Below, one piece after another: positions 50,902 to 60,536 of a stretch of DNA of 64,000 nt. The DNA comes from Caballeronia temeraria (GTDB lineage Bacteria; Pseudomonadota; Gammaproteobacteria; Burkholderiales; Burkholderiaceae). The position numbers and the translations under genes are program-made. Below the pieces are notes generated by a model. It did not search any database and had not been told where the DNA came from. It saw nothing but the letters and a program-made list of their open reading frames with translations. The stretch covers positions 46,790-110,789 of the forward strand of contig NZ_FCOI02000023.1 in NCBI RefSeq assembly GCF_001544795.2, read 5' to 3'. Every line of letters starts with the position of its first letter. The first letter of the stretch is position 1.

Positions 50902-53900
50902 TCAGGGATGGCTGCCGACGTCGACGACCGCCGAGCCGGAGCGCGGCGCGGTCGGCATGGCGTCGGGGAGCCGATCATCGCCATGTTCGTCGAACAATAG
51001 CGCAACCGACGCGGACGAACGGCTGACGGTGTCTTCCGAACGCGTTTCGCCTGCTTCATGTATCGACGCGCCGCCGCGTAAGCCAAGCGCCACGCCCGAC
51101 ATCTGACGCGCTGCAAGTGCAACGTCGTCCGCGGCAAGTGCAGTAAAGGCGCTCGCTTCGACTTCTCGCCACAGGCGTTCGCGCGCGCGCGCCTCATCGC
51201 CCGACCACCAGAGAGCGAGCGCGAGCATCCGGGAGGCGTGGCGACGTTCAGGCGACGATCCCGCCATGCGCTCCACGTTGCTCCAAATTGTCGCCGCGAC
51301 CGTCCAATCTTCCCGCTCCGTCGCGAGTTCGCCCAAGGCGCGCATCATTGTGATTTCGCCGGGTGCTTTCTCGAGCGCGGCCGACAGCACGCTCTGCGCC
51401 TCATCGAGTTGCCCAGAGGCGCGCAATGCCGCGGCCAGCTTCATCGAAGTCTCGTTGCGCGGCGTCGCTTCGTCCGGCGATACCAATGCGAGCACCTTGC
51501 GCCAGCGGTCGCACGCCTCATTCCAGCGGCATTCGGCAGATGCGATGGACGCGAACGCCCGTGCCGCCCCGAGATCGGCCGGCCGGTTTGCGGCGACCGC
51601 CGAAGCGAGTTCGTCGAGACCTTCCAGCTTGCCGAGCGCTTGCCTTGCGATAACGAGCCCCCTGGCGACGCGGCCAAGTCGCGAACCACAAGGTGTCGCG
51701 TAAGCCTTCGCGAATTCGCTTTCCGCGCTCACGCAGTCGCCGGCAGCGAGCGCCAGTTCAGCCGCTTCGAGATGAACGAAAACGTCGTTCGCATACGTCG
51801 CTTGAGCGATGTAGAGAATGTGGTTCGCAGTATCGATCTCGCCAAGCGCACGATGCATCGCGCAAAGCGTCAGCGCAACGTCGAGTTCATGGGACGATTC
51901 GTTCGCATGCGTGTCTCCCAGGAAATCGACGAACATCGACGATGCTTCGCGCGCGCTCGTCCAGTGAGCAGCGCTCCACTCTTCTTGCGCGTCGGCGAGC
52001 GCATCGAATGCGGCTGCGCTGGCTTCGTGAAGCGGGGCTGCGCGCAGTGCACGCATCCACATGCCTCGCGCCTTGATGGCATCGCCTTGCTGCTCGGCAA
52101 GCGACGCGAGCGTCGCCCTCGCAATTCCGATGCTTTCGGCATCGACGTCGGGATGCATCGGGTCGAGCACCGCGAGCGCAAAACGCCGGGCGAGCACGGA
52201 ATCGTTCATCTCGAACGCGGTGCGGCTCATGTTGGCGAACTCGGGCAGCGCGAAGTGATACGCCAACGGGAAATCGAGGAGTTGCGCGGCATGCGTCAGC
52301 GCGTCAACGTCGCGCTTCGCATGCAGAAGCGCGCGAATCAGTTGGTGCCGTGCGTGGACGGACGCGTTTGCGTCACCCGCGCCATGCGGGTCCGAAAGAA
52401 GCGTGACGGCCTGATCCCAGCGTTCGGCGGCTTCGTCCCAGTCGGCGAGCATCGAGGCGAGTTCCGCAAACTCGATCGCGGCCGCAAGGCTGGACTGCGG
52501 CCGCACGTCCGCTGCATCGAGTACAGCTCGTGCTGCGTGCGCATCTCCGAGCTCGCGCCATGCTTGCGAGCCGCGCAATGCGGCCTGCGTGCGTTCCTTG
52601 GAGGTGAGCCCGCTCATCGCTTCGATGGATGCGGCCCGCTCGACGGCGACGCTCCACTTTTGCGCCGCGACCGCTCGCTCGAGCCCTTCGAGTGCCTGCT
52701 TTGCCGTGAGCGGCGATGCGACGGCCGGCCTGTCGAGTGCCGCGATCGCCTCGTAGGTGCGTTCGCAATTGCGGCCGTCGCGCAGCGGCAGGAAAGCTTC
52801 GGCGCGAGCGTGATAGTCGGGGGACATCCGGCCGCCGCCTGCGAGCACGGCGGATACGGCATCAAGGACCTCGGCGCGTTCGGCGCATACCGGACCGAAA
52901 CCGTCGGCGTCGTAGTCGAAATAGCCCTTCTGATAGATGTGGCCGCCCCCGAACACTTCCGAGCGATCAAACTGAAAATACACGACCGGCCGCTGCATGA
53001 GCCCGAACTCGAAGGCAACCGACGAATAGTCCGTGATCATCACCGCGGCTGAACGGAAGACATCTTGAATGCTGCCGTCCGCATGCGCCAATAGCTGGAC
53101 GTTGTCCGGCAGATCGAACAAGCGACCGTACGGCTGCACGTTCGCATGGGGATAGAACACGATGCGGTATCCGTGGCGACGCGCCAGGTCAGAAAGCGCG
53201 TCGCTGCCAAGCAGACCGTTCCATTCCTTGAAATAAGCGCTCTCCACGAAATCCCGATTCAGTTCCCGCCGAAATGTCCCGGGAACGGTACTGCCCATCA
53301 AGGACTTGCGCCACGTCGGCATGACGAGCAAAACCTTCTGCTGGGAATTCGCATCGACGAGCCGATCATGACGGGGAAGCCCGGTCAACACCACTTCCCG
53401 AGCCGAAAATTTATAGCGCGTTCCTGCATCCGCGATCGAGTCGAACTCGCGCGGCGCCGACGTCACAAAGCAGTCGATCTCCTTTGTATTGAGCCAGTCA
53501 GACAGATCATCCTTGATCACGCCATGTTGAAGGAAGGTCAGCCGATGTTTGAGTCGCGCGCCGAACACTTCGACCGGGACTGCATTCACAACATATCGAT
53601 CGATATGCGACGAGACGAGATGCACGCAGTTCAGCATCAGAAGCTTATGCCGCAGTCCTCCGAACGCGACGAGGCGGAACCCTTCGCGCTTGAGCCGCTT
53701 CCAGTCATGCGATGAACGTGCCAGAAGGAAAAACGCATTGATCTCAGGCCGCGACTTTCGAAGATACCGATACAAGTGTTCCGCGTTATCGTCGGCCTGC
53801 ACATCGCGATCCATCAGCGTCCACGCGTCACGATACTTTTCCTGCACTGCCGGGAGCCGCGCGAGCCAACAGACGAGCCGGACAGTCAGGTCACGGCTTT

Positions 53901-55383
53901 CAGGCGCGTTGCGCCGTGCGGCCTCGAAGTGCGCGCGAATTTCCGCAACCGGCAGCGATTTGTACTGCTTGCCCTTGAGTGACAGACGAACATCCTCGCA
54001 CTCGAGCATGACCGTCAGGTTTGCGTATTGCCGAAGCGGCAGCCAGACAATGCGTTCCTGCACAAACGGAGCGCCGACGAACGTGTGGCTGCGCGAGGTC
54101 GCAAATACCGGCGCGACTTCAGCGCCGTCGAACCTGAACGATTCGAAGCCCTGCGCCCCAACGAAATACTTCAGCTTGATGAGTCGACGGTCGAAGTCTA
54201 TGCCGTCGACATAGACGATCTGATACTTCGGGCGATCACCCTTGAACATCGCCATCATGCCGACCCGCTGCATGAACCAGATACCGGCGAGTTCGAACTT
54301 GTCGATTGTCGTCGTGTCGATCAGCGCGAAGATTTCGTGCAGCAATGCGACGAATCGCGCTCTTTGCTCGTCGGAGAGGAACGCCAGTTGATTGTCGTTG
54401 TTGACGAGGCGCTTGAAATACCAGATCAGGTGATAGAGCGCCACACGTTGTACGAAGGACGGCACGCCACCAGTTCGCTCGTACCAGGCACGCATAAGCG
54501 CAAGAACGCCATGCTCCAGTACGTCCGTGTAAAGGCCCTCCTTTTCCCACGCGGTATCGAGCGTGGAGGTGCCATCGGAGCGCTTGCGGTAATAGTATTT
54601 GGCATCTTGACAGAATATCGACTGCCTTCCTTCCGCGTGCAACAGGTAACTGTTGACGAAGTGGGCGTCCTCGAAATTCGGCTTGATGCGCTCGTCAAAT
54701 CTGATTCCGTGGCGGGCGATCACTTCCGCGTCGAAAAATGCCGTCGGCGCGGATAGTTGAATGTGAGCGGTAGATTTCCAGAAATCCACGGCTTGCGTGC
54801 CCTTCGCGAACCGGTACTTGAGCGGATGCGTGTCGGAGATCCGCTTGCCTTGCACAAAGTAGAAAATGAAATTGCACGACACCATCGCCGGCGGCCGCTT
54901 TGCCGCACCAATTTCCTTATCGACTTGCTCGAAGTAATTGGGAGAAACGAAGTCGTCCGGATCGATAAACGTGATCCAGCTTCCGGTCGCCTGTTCGATC
55001 CCGAGATTGCGTGCCGATGCCTGGCCGCCGTTCTCCTTGCGCACGTACCTGATGTTGTCTGGATACTTTCGCTGCCACTTTCTGATAATGCGGGCCGAGT
55101 CGTCCGGAGAGCCATCGTCGACCATCACGAGTTCGATGCAGCTCCGAAAGTCGAGCGTTTGCGCAATCACACTACGGAAATACTCATCGAGATACGGCGC
55201 GACGTTATACACGGCGCTCACCACCGAAAATCGCCGCGCACTTTTCACCGACCCGGCGACCAGGGAGGTCTCGGGTTTGCGTCGCAGTGAAGCAAACTGG
55301 CGCTTGCGATTTGCGATGAAATCATCGATGAATTTGCCCGGATCGCGGCGCAACTTGCGAAACTTCTTTGCGAAAGTACTCAT
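50902..55383 (-). CDS. large capsule polymerase: GT2 + CDP-glycerol glycerophosphotransferase + TPR
   Basis: 1493 residues from the ATG at 55383. Residues about 52-300 are a GT2 glycosyltransferase (FSVVSAVYNVAPYLDEYF; VMVDDGSPDDSA; FIDPDDF at 140-146). Residues about 540-880 are a TagF-like CDP-glycerol:polyol-phosphate glycerophosphotransferase, with the catalytic histidine region TFLQHG (616-621), MPTWRKSL (688-695), YPHANVQPYGR and MITDYSSVAFEFGLMQRP (782-799). Residues about 890-1490 are alanine-rich TPR-like helices. Fusions of GT2 and TagF-type modules polymerise teichoic-acid-like (glycosyl-glycerol-phosphate) capsules in other Gram-negatives. This would make the repeat unit here. The frame opens 23 codons earlier, without a ribosome site. 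Confidence 0.88.
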   Translation of the reverse strand: MSTFAKKFRKLRRDPGKFIDDFIANRKRQFASLRRKPETSLVAGSVKSARRFSVVSAVYNVAPYLDEYFRSVIAQTLDFRSCIELVMVDDGSPDDSARIIRKWQRKYPDNIRYVRKENGGQASARNLGIEQATGSWITFIDPDDFVSPNYFEQVDKEIGAAKRPPAMVSCNFIFYFVQGKRISDTHPLKYRFAKGTQAVDFWKSTAHIQLSAPTAFFDAEVIARHGIRFDERIKPNFEDAHFVNSYLLHAEGRQSIFCQDAKYYYRKRSDGTSTLDTAWEKEGLYTDVLEHGVLALMRAWYERTGGVPSFVQRVALYHLIWYFKRLVNNDNQLAFLSDEQRARFVALLHEIFALIDTTTIDKFELAGIWFMQRVGMMAMFKGDRPKYQIVYVDGIDFDRRLIKLKYFVGAQGFESFRFDGAEVAPVFATSRSHTFVGAPFVQERIVWLPLRQYANLTVMLECEDVRLSLKGKQYKSLPVAEIRAHFEAARRNAPESRDLTVRLVCWLARLPAVQEKYRDAWTLMDRDVQADDNAEHLYRYLRKSRPEINAFFLLARSSHDWKRLKREGFRLVAFGGLRHKLLMLNCVHLVSSHIDRYVVNAVPVEVFGARLKHRLTFLQHGVIKDDLSDWLNTKEIDCFVTSAPREFDSIADAGTRYKFSAREVVLTGLPRHDRLVDANSQQKVLLVMPTWRKSLMGSTVPGTFRRELNRDFVESAYFKEWNGLLGSDALSDLARRHGYRIVFYPHANVQPYGRLFDLPDNVQLLAHADGSIQDVFRSAAVMITDYSSVAFEFGLMQRPVVYFQFDRSEVFGGGHIYQKGYFDYDADGFGPVCAERAEVLDAVSAVLAGGGRMSPDYHARAEAFLPLRDGRNCERTYEAIAALDRPAVASPLTAKQALEGLERAVAAQKWSVAVERAASIEAMSGLTSKERTQAALRGSQAWRELGDAHAARAVLDAADVRPQSSLAAAIEFAELASMLADWDEAAERWDQAVTLLSDPHGAGDANASVHARHQLIRALLHAKRDVDALTHAAQLLDFPLAYHFALPEFANMSRTAFEMNDSVLARRFALAVLDPMHPDVDAESIGIARATLASLAEQQGDAIKARGMWMRALRAAPLHEASAAAFDALADAQEEWSAAHWTSAREASSMFVDFLGDTHANESSHELDVALTLCAMHRALGEIDTANHILYIAQATYANDVFVHLEAAELALAAGDCVSAESEFAKAYATPCGSRLGRVARGLVIARQALGKLEGLDELASAVAANRPADLGAARAFASIASAECRWNEACDRWRKVLALVSPDEATPRNETSMKLAAALRASGQLDEAQSVLSAALEKAPGEITMMRALGELATEREDWTVAATIWSNVERMAGSSPERRHASRMLALALWWSGDEARARERLWREVEASAFTALAADDVALAARQMSGVALGLRGGASIHEAGETRSEDTVSRSSASVALLFDEHGDDRLPDAMPTAPRSGSAVVDVGSHP

Positions 55384-55465
55384 GTACGACTCGTGATGTG
55401 GTGAAGCGGCGCAGGCTGTCGCCAGCCGAAAGATATCCGCGCCGGCCATCAAAAAATTCGCGGCT

Positions 55466-56479
55466 TCAATAGCTGCCGAGCAGGAACTTCAGTCGGCGCA
55501 TCGGGGTATCGAGCCTGTCGGCATGGCCTGGACGGTTGTCGAACAGCACCGAATATCGGTTCACGTCGATATTGTTGCGTCGGCACATGTCTGACCACGC
55601 GCCAATCAGCGAAAGATCGAACGAGGGCGCCGGCGCGCTCGCCGATGCTGCCGCCGGTGGCAGCTGATCAGCGAGCTTCTGCCGGAACCGGCTCGCGTTG
55701 CGCGTGCGCGCCTCGTAGTAGATGTCCCGGCGCGTTGAATGCCAGAGATGAAATGCCACCTGCCCACGCAGGAGCGAAGGCAACGCGAGCCGTGCGAGTT
55801 GGCCTCGGAAACCGGAGGCGAGAAGCGGAGCACGCACCGGCGCATCGATCAGCATTTCCTTCGAACGAGGAATGGCGTCATGAAGCCACCCAAGACGAAT
55901 CAGGAAGTCGAGGTCTTCATATCCGTGACCGCTGAAGCTGCTGTCGAACCCGCCCGCGCGGCGGTAATCCTCCGTGCGGAAAACCGTTACTGAACTTGGA
56001 ATCGCCATGTGCAGAAACGGCGCGCGGCGAAATCGCAAATAGTCGTTCAACAGGCTTTCCGGCAACACCCGACGGCGGACTAGATCGGCCGAGCCACGGC
56101 GCGACAGATACAGGCAAGGCAGTACCTGGAACGGCCTTTCGTTTGCGAGAACGGACGCGCCGACGCTCGCGAGAACATCGCGGTCGATGTACACGTCTGC
56201 ATCGAGCAGCAGCGTGAGCGGCGTCTTAACGTGTTCGATGGCTTCGTTGCGCAGCCGCGCCGTATTCACTTCACCGCCATAAAACGCGCCGCTTATCAGC
56301 GATGCTCCGTGATGCGCACAAAGCCGCTTCAGGATTCGATCGCAAAGTCCGCCGCGGTTATTGTGTCCGATGACGACCTGAAGCCCCTGAGCCTGTGCGC
56401 GATTCAACAGCCGGGCGACGCGTCTCAGCAGATTCACGGGCCGGCGCGCGAGATCGACGGGAACGAGAGCAGTGATCAC
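55466..56479 (-). CDS. glycosyltransferase, GT2/galactosyltransferase C-terminal type
   Basis: 337 residues from a GTG start that overlaps the preceding stop by 4 bases (GTGA), so translation is coupled. A GT-A fold: LVPVDLARRPVNLLRRVARLL at the start, the metal-binding TLLLDADVYIDRD (about 90-102), then the acceptor-side segment GGFDSSFSGHGYEDLDFLIRLGWL, the ED(L)D pattern of the galactosyltransferase C-terminal family and chondroitin-synthase-like enzymes. It probably adds a hexose or hexosamine to the capsule repeat or linker. The C-terminal part is basic. Confidence 0.83.
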   Translation of the reverse strand: MITALVPVDLARRPVNLLRRVARLLNRAQAQGLQVVIGHNNRGGLCDRILKRLCAHHGASLISGAFYGGEVNTARLRNEAIEHVKTPLTLLLDADVYIDRDVLASVGASVLANERPFQVLPCLYLSRRGSADLVRRRVLPESLLNDYLRFRRAPFLHMAIPSSVTVFRTEDYRRAGGFDSSFSGHGYEDLDFLIRLGWLHDAIPRSKEMLIDAPVRAPLLASGFRGQLARLALPSLLRGQVAFHLWHSTRRDIYYEARTRNASRFRQKLADQLPPAAASASAPAPSFDLSLIGAWSDMCRRNNIDVNRYSVLFDNRPGHADRLDTPMRRLKFLLGSY

Positions 56480-57483
56480 TGGGCCTGCTCCGCCGATTCA
56501 CGCGCTGCGGATTCTCCGAAGCTGAAGCCCAGGTTCGTGAGCACGCGGCGGTAGCCTTTGTCCGGTCCGCTCTCCGATACTTCCCTGCCGCCGGGCGCGC
56601 GCGAGCGCAAAGGCGCATCGAGCGGATGTTGCTTGATCGCAAGCGACAGCGGACCTGCGCTCAATGCCTCCGCGTTGCAGACCTGGTCGAGCGGAATCGG
56701 CTTGAGCGCTTCGACGGCAACCGGATCGAGCGCCGGAACATAGCTGAAGGTCGCGGAACCGCCGCCGTCGAGATTGATGGCGTCAGTCACACCGCACGCG
56801 CGCATCACGCTCGCAACGCCGTTGAGCGAAAGACCTTTCGAATCGCCTCTTCGTCCTTCGACCATCAAGATCACCAGGCGTCCCGTGTCGTGCTGAACAC
56901 CCACCGCCGTGCGCGGATCGAGATCGAGCGTCGAGTTCATATGAGCATCATCGACGAGCAACTCCCGATGCACGACTGCTCCGTCATTTCCGCGAATCCA
57001 GTCGCCGGAAACGATTACATCGAAGCGGCTCGCATCCACGTGATTCGCGTACCCGATTGCCGGCGCGCCGTTTCTCCTGAGCGCGAGCACGGCCGGGGCA
57101 TGGCCCGTCAATGGTGGCAGGCTGCCTTGAAAGGCATAGGCTTTATATGGATACGCCGCAAGCTGGCACTCGGGAACATCGTGCGGCGGCATCCAGAAGT
57201 ATCCGGCATTGATCGCGAGCGGCGCACGCGCCTTGGCTTGCCACGCCAGCGTCGTCTCGCGATGAAGCGGAGCGCGTGCATCGCAATTCGCGCTATCCGG
57301 CTCGGTCGCGACTGGCCTGACGTCAGCCGCCATCTCGACGACGGCGACATAGCCTTTGACCGGCATCGCGCCCTCGCCGCTGTCATAAGTGCCTTCGAGC
57401 GTACCGAGGCCGAGTCCGCCCGCACTTGCCAGCGCGGGCAGTACTGCACAGCACGCCGCCGCGATCCACTTTGCCCCTTGCAT
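56476..57483 (-). CDS. exported phosphodiester glycosidase-family protein (NAGPA/DUF2233)
   Basis: 335 residues from the ATG at 57483 with GGGA 8 bases upstream. A signal peptide (MQGAKWIAAACCAVLPALASA-GG) sends it out of the cytoplasm. The family core is seen in APLAINAGYFWMPP (about 90-103), VHRELLVDDAHMNSTLDLDPRTAVGV and LNGVASVMRACGVTDAINLDGGGSATF, the last being the hallmark D(G)GGS motif. Members cleave GlcNAc-1-phosphodiesters (mammalian uncovering enzyme) or are linked to exopolysaccharides. Its place in a capsule operon next to a glycerophosphotransferase suggests it trims or releases a phosphodiester-linked polymer in the periplasm. Confidence 0.85.
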   Translation of the reverse strand: MQGAKWIAAACCAVLPALASAGGLGLGTLEGTYDSGEGAMPVKGYVAVVEMAADVRPVATEPDSANCDARAPLHRETTLAWQAKARAPLAINAGYFWMPPHDVPECQLAAYPYKAYAFQGSLPPLTGHAPAVLALRRNGAPAIGYANHVDASRFDVIVSGDWIRGNDGAVVHRELLVDDAHMNSTLDLDPRTAVGVQHDTGRLVILMVEGRRGDSKGLSLNGVASVMRACGVTDAINLDGGGSATFSYVPALDPVAVEALKPIPLDQVCNAEALSAGPLSLAIKQHPLDAPLRSRAPGGREVSESGPDKGYRRVLTNLGFSFGESAARESAEQAQ

Positions 57484-57550
57484 CCTGTTTTCCCGTTCGT
57501 TGCCGGATATATCTCGCATACTTGCCGTGTCGACCGCCTGATTCACGCGC

Positions 57551-59377
57551 CTACAGTCCGAGTGCCACCTTCGCGCTGATGGCAATCTGATAAACGATTT
57601 GTGCAATGTCCTTCACGAACTGACGCGTCTTGAAGTCGACCTTCGGCAAGACCATGATCTGGTCACCCGGCTTGATCGTCTTGTCGCGGCGCGCGTCCGT
57701 GAATGTGCCGTCGAGATGAGCGACGATCACGCGAGAGCCATCCGCATCCTGCGAGAAGCCGCCGGCCTGCGCGATGTAGTCGTCCACCGAATAGCGATCG
57801 TTGGCCGCGATGGTATTTGGGAACAGGACCTCGCCGCCCACTAGCACGAGACCATCCTTCGCCGGGACTCGCAGCACATCGCCGTTTTCCAGCAGCAAGG
57901 CGTCGCGCACATCTCCCTTGCCGATCACGGTTTGTCCGGTCGGTTGAATCGTGCGGGCGCGATCGACCCATTGCAGCGCGAGCGCCGCTTCGTCCTTGCG
58001 CAAGCGCGCCTCTTCCTCGGTGCCCGAGCGCGCGGTCAATACAGCCGCTTCGAGATGCTGAAGTTCAGAATCGAGCAACTGCTTCTGGCGCTGCTTGACG
58101 CTCATGCGAAAGAGCTGCACATCATCCGAAGCGGATCTTTCGGTCATCTGCACTTGCGACAACAGCGCGCCCAGGCGTGTGCCATAGGGCAACACGTACT
58201 CCTGCTGTCCGCGATGCTCGCCCTCGACTCGCACAGTGATCGTGCCGGGTTGCTTGTCCGCCGTGAATTCGATCTGGTCGCCGTTGTGCAGCGAAACGGA
58301 AGCGCCATCGGCGAGCGGAAAGTAGTCGACGTTGACCATCGTGCCGGCGTTGCGCGTCACACGCACGTGCGTCGCGGCTGCATCCGGCTTGGCAGCCGAC
58401 GCGATCTGCGCGAGCGTAGTCGAGACTCCGGCGAATTCGAAACGGCGCGCGCTCGATGCAAGCCCCGTCACGCTGACGGTGCTATGACGCGGCCCGACGA
58501 AGATCACGTCGCCGTCGGCGAGCGGTGGCGCGCCGAGATCGCCGCGCAAAAGGAAGTCATACAGATTGAACGTGCCTCGCACGAGACTTCCGCGCTTGAC
58601 TTGCACATCGAGGAAAGAGCCGCGATCCGGATCGATGCCGCCCGCCTGGTCGAGATAGCGCAACAGCGTGTCGCTCGACGTCCCGTCGTACATGCCCGGA
58701 TGTCGCACGAAACCAGCCACATACACGCGTACCGGTTGCGCGGCCTGAAGATCGACGTAGATGGAAACGCGACTGCTGAACACGCGGCGCAGCGCGCTAG
58801 TGACGGCTGCCTGCAAGTCGCGGTTGGACACGCCCACGACGCGAAGGGGACCCGCGTGCGGCAGAAAAATCGAACCTTGAGAATCGACCGTCAGCACGGC
58901 GTCGAAGTCATAGCCGCCCCACATGCGCAGCCGGATACGGTCTCCTACGGAGATGGCGTAATCGCCGTTGAAGGTAACCGACTTGCCGCGCGAAAACGCG
59001 CCGGTGAAAAGTTGCGCGCCGAACACATCGCTGGCGGCGTTGGCCGCGTAATCCTGGCGCTGCGTCAGCGTCAGAACGGGGGTCGCGTTATCCGGCAAAG
59101 CGGGATCGCCCGATGTGGCGCGCGGATCGTCGAAAAGCGGCCGGACGTTCATCGCTGCATTCGGGCCGCCGATCGGCCCATCCGTCATCGTGTTCGGTGC
59201 CGCGTTACCGATGCCGCGGCTAAAACCGTCGGCAGGACTCGATGCCGTCGCGGCCGACGCGCTTTGCCCGTAGACGGACTGCAGGGCGACATTGGTCCCG
59301 GCCAGCGAATCGCTACGCGCGGCAAACGCGCTGACCGCAACCGACGACAACACACCTACTGCAATGACACGAAACAT
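57551..59377 (-). CDS. kpsD: capsule polysaccharide export protein KpsD-like (Poly_export/SLBB)
   Basis: 608 residues from the ATG at 59377. A signal peptide (MFRVIAVGVLSSVAVSAFA-ARS) is followed by an N-terminal Poly_export domain (NGDYAISVGDRIRLRMWGGYDFDAVLTVDSQGSIFLP, about 140-176), then SLBB-type repeats (VRVYVAGFVRHPGMYDGTSSDTLLRYLDQAGGI; LVLVGGEVLFPNTIAANDRYSVDDYIAQAGG). In E. coli KpsD lies in the periplasm/outer membrane and forms the exit path with KpsE. It is in the operon 4 bases after kpsE. Confidence 0.92.
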   Translation of the reverse strand: MFRVIAVGVLSSVAVSAFAARSDSLAGTNVALQSVYGQSASAATASSPADGFSRGIGNAAPNTMTDGPIGGPNAAMNVRPLFDDPRATSGDPALPDNATPVLTLTQRQDYAANAASDVFGAQLFTGAFSRGKSVTFNGDYAISVGDRIRLRMWGGYDFDAVLTVDSQGSIFLPHAGPLRVVGVSNRDLQAAVTSALRRVFSSRVSIYVDLQAAQPVRVYVAGFVRHPGMYDGTSSDTLLRYLDQAGGIDPDRGSFLDVQVKRGSLVRGTFNLYDFLLRGDLGAPPLADGDVIFVGPRHSTVSVTGLASSARRFEFAGVSTTLAQIASAAKPDAAATHVRVTRNAGTMVNVDYFPLADGASVSLHNGDQIEFTADKQPGTITVRVEGEHRGQQEYVLPYGTRLGALLSQVQMTERSASDDVQLFRMSVKQRQKQLLDSELQHLEAAVLTARSGTEEEARLRKDEAALALQWVDRARTIQPTGQTVIGKGDVRDALLLENGDVLRVPAKDGLVLVGGEVLFPNTIAANDRYSVDDYIAQAGGFSQDADGSRVIVAHLDGTFTDARRDKTIKPGDQIMVLPKVDFKTRQFVKDIAQIVYQIAISAKVALGL

Positions 59378-59381
59378 GACT

Positions 59382-60536
59382 TCAATCCCGATGGTCGCGA
59401 ATGATCGCGCCGAGCAAAAAGATGACACCCGCGATCAGTATTGACACCATCGCGAACACAATGACGTTGTACAACCGCCGCGGCTCGAGCGATTGCTGCG
59501 GCAAATTGGCCGACTGAAGAATCGAGACGCTCTTGATCTTGCGGGTCGCCTCGACGCGCGCTTTTTCGAGCGAGACGAGCGCTGTCTTGTAGACGTCCTC
59601 CATGAAGACGGCCTCGGCCTGAAGTCGCTCCTGCTGCTCCACGAGCGCATTGAGCGGATCGCCCTTACGCGATGCCAGGCGTCCCTGCTCAGTTGCAATC
59701 TGCCGCTGTATCGCGGCAACCTGTGCGTCGATCTCGATCATGTCCGGCGCGTTGGCCGTGAGGTAACCCTCCATTGCATGCTTCTTCGCGGTGAGGTCGG
59801 CGCGCTCGGCTTCAAGACGCGCCACGACTTCCGACACGCTCTGGACCGTCGCCGTCGGCGATACGAGCCCATTGCGGTTCTGGAATTCAAGCAGCTTCTG
59901 ACGCGCAGCCATCATGCGGTCGCGAATCGTCACCAGTTGCTTTTCGATGAACGACACCTGCTCTCCCGCCAGTTGATTGTCCTCACCGTTCATATCGGCC
60001 TCACCCTCGCTGACGAGCGCCTGGGCGAGCGCCTGCGCCATTTGCGGGGTATAGCCCTGCGCTCGCACGACGAGCAGTTGACTGTAGTCATCGTACGTCG
60101 CCGTCACGCGCGACAGGTAGTACTGGTAGAAGCGTTCATCAGGTGCGTCGCGGTCCCACAGGCGCGAGAGCACGTCATGTCGAGAGTCGCTGAAGTGCTC
60201 ACGCAGATGAAGCTTTTTGTCCAGCCGCCGCATCATGTCGATCGACAGCAGTCGGTCCTTGAAAAGGAGCAGGTCTCGCGATTCACTTGATCCCGATATG
60301 ACGGAAAGCAGGTCGCCCGACGGCCCTCGCGCAACCGAGTCCGTGCGTTCCACGACGACGTGCATCTCCGCTACATAGCGATCTGAGGCGATCAATCCCC
60401 AGTACACCGACGCACCAAGGATAGCGACCAGAACGAGCAGTTTCAGCCAGTGGCGCCGCCAGGCGCGCACCCGCGCGGTGGCGCGTGGAAAGGTCTGCAC
60501 CGCGCGCAGCAAGGCATTGGAAGGGTAAAGCTTCAT
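59382..60536 (-). CDS. kpsE: capsule export inner-membrane protein KpsE
   Basis: 384 residues. A PCP-type (polysaccharide co-polymerase) protein: one helix near the N-terminus (LKLLVLVAILGASVYWGLIAS, about 31-51), a long periplasmic part with coiled coil (VAAIQRQIATEQGRLASRKG), and a C-terminal helix (RLYNVIVFAMVSILIAGVIFLLGAIIRDHRD). It would link the KpsMT transporter to the KpsD outer-membrane exit. It overlaps kpsT by 4 bases (ATGA). Confidence 0.93.
   Translation of the reverse strand: MKLYPSNALLRAVQTFPRATARVRAWRRHWLKLLVLVAILGASVYWGLIASDRYVAEMHVVVERTDSVARGPSGDLLSVISGSSESRDLLLFKDRLLSIDMMRRLDKKLHLREHFSDSRHDVLSRLWDRDAPDERFYQYYLSRVTATYDDYSQLLVVRAQGYTPQMAQALAQALVSEGEADMNGEDNQLAGEQVSFIEKQLVTIRDRMMAARQKLLEFQNRNGLVSPTATVQSVSEVVARLEAERADLTAKKHAMEGYLTANAPDMIEIDAQVAAIQRQIATEQGRLASRKGDPLNALVEQQERLQAEAVFMEDVYKTALVSLEKARVEATRKIKSVSILQSANLPQQSLEPRRLYNVIVFAMVSILIAGVIFLLGAIIRDHRD

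Noticed and set aside
51238..53052. 604-codon plus-strand open frame opposite the capsule polymerase
   Set aside because: Arg-rich antisense translation; the minus strand has the glycerophosphotransferase motifs.
57932..59404. 490-codon plus-strand open frame opposite kpsD
   Set aside because: Antisense shadow; the minus strand has signal peptide and export domains.
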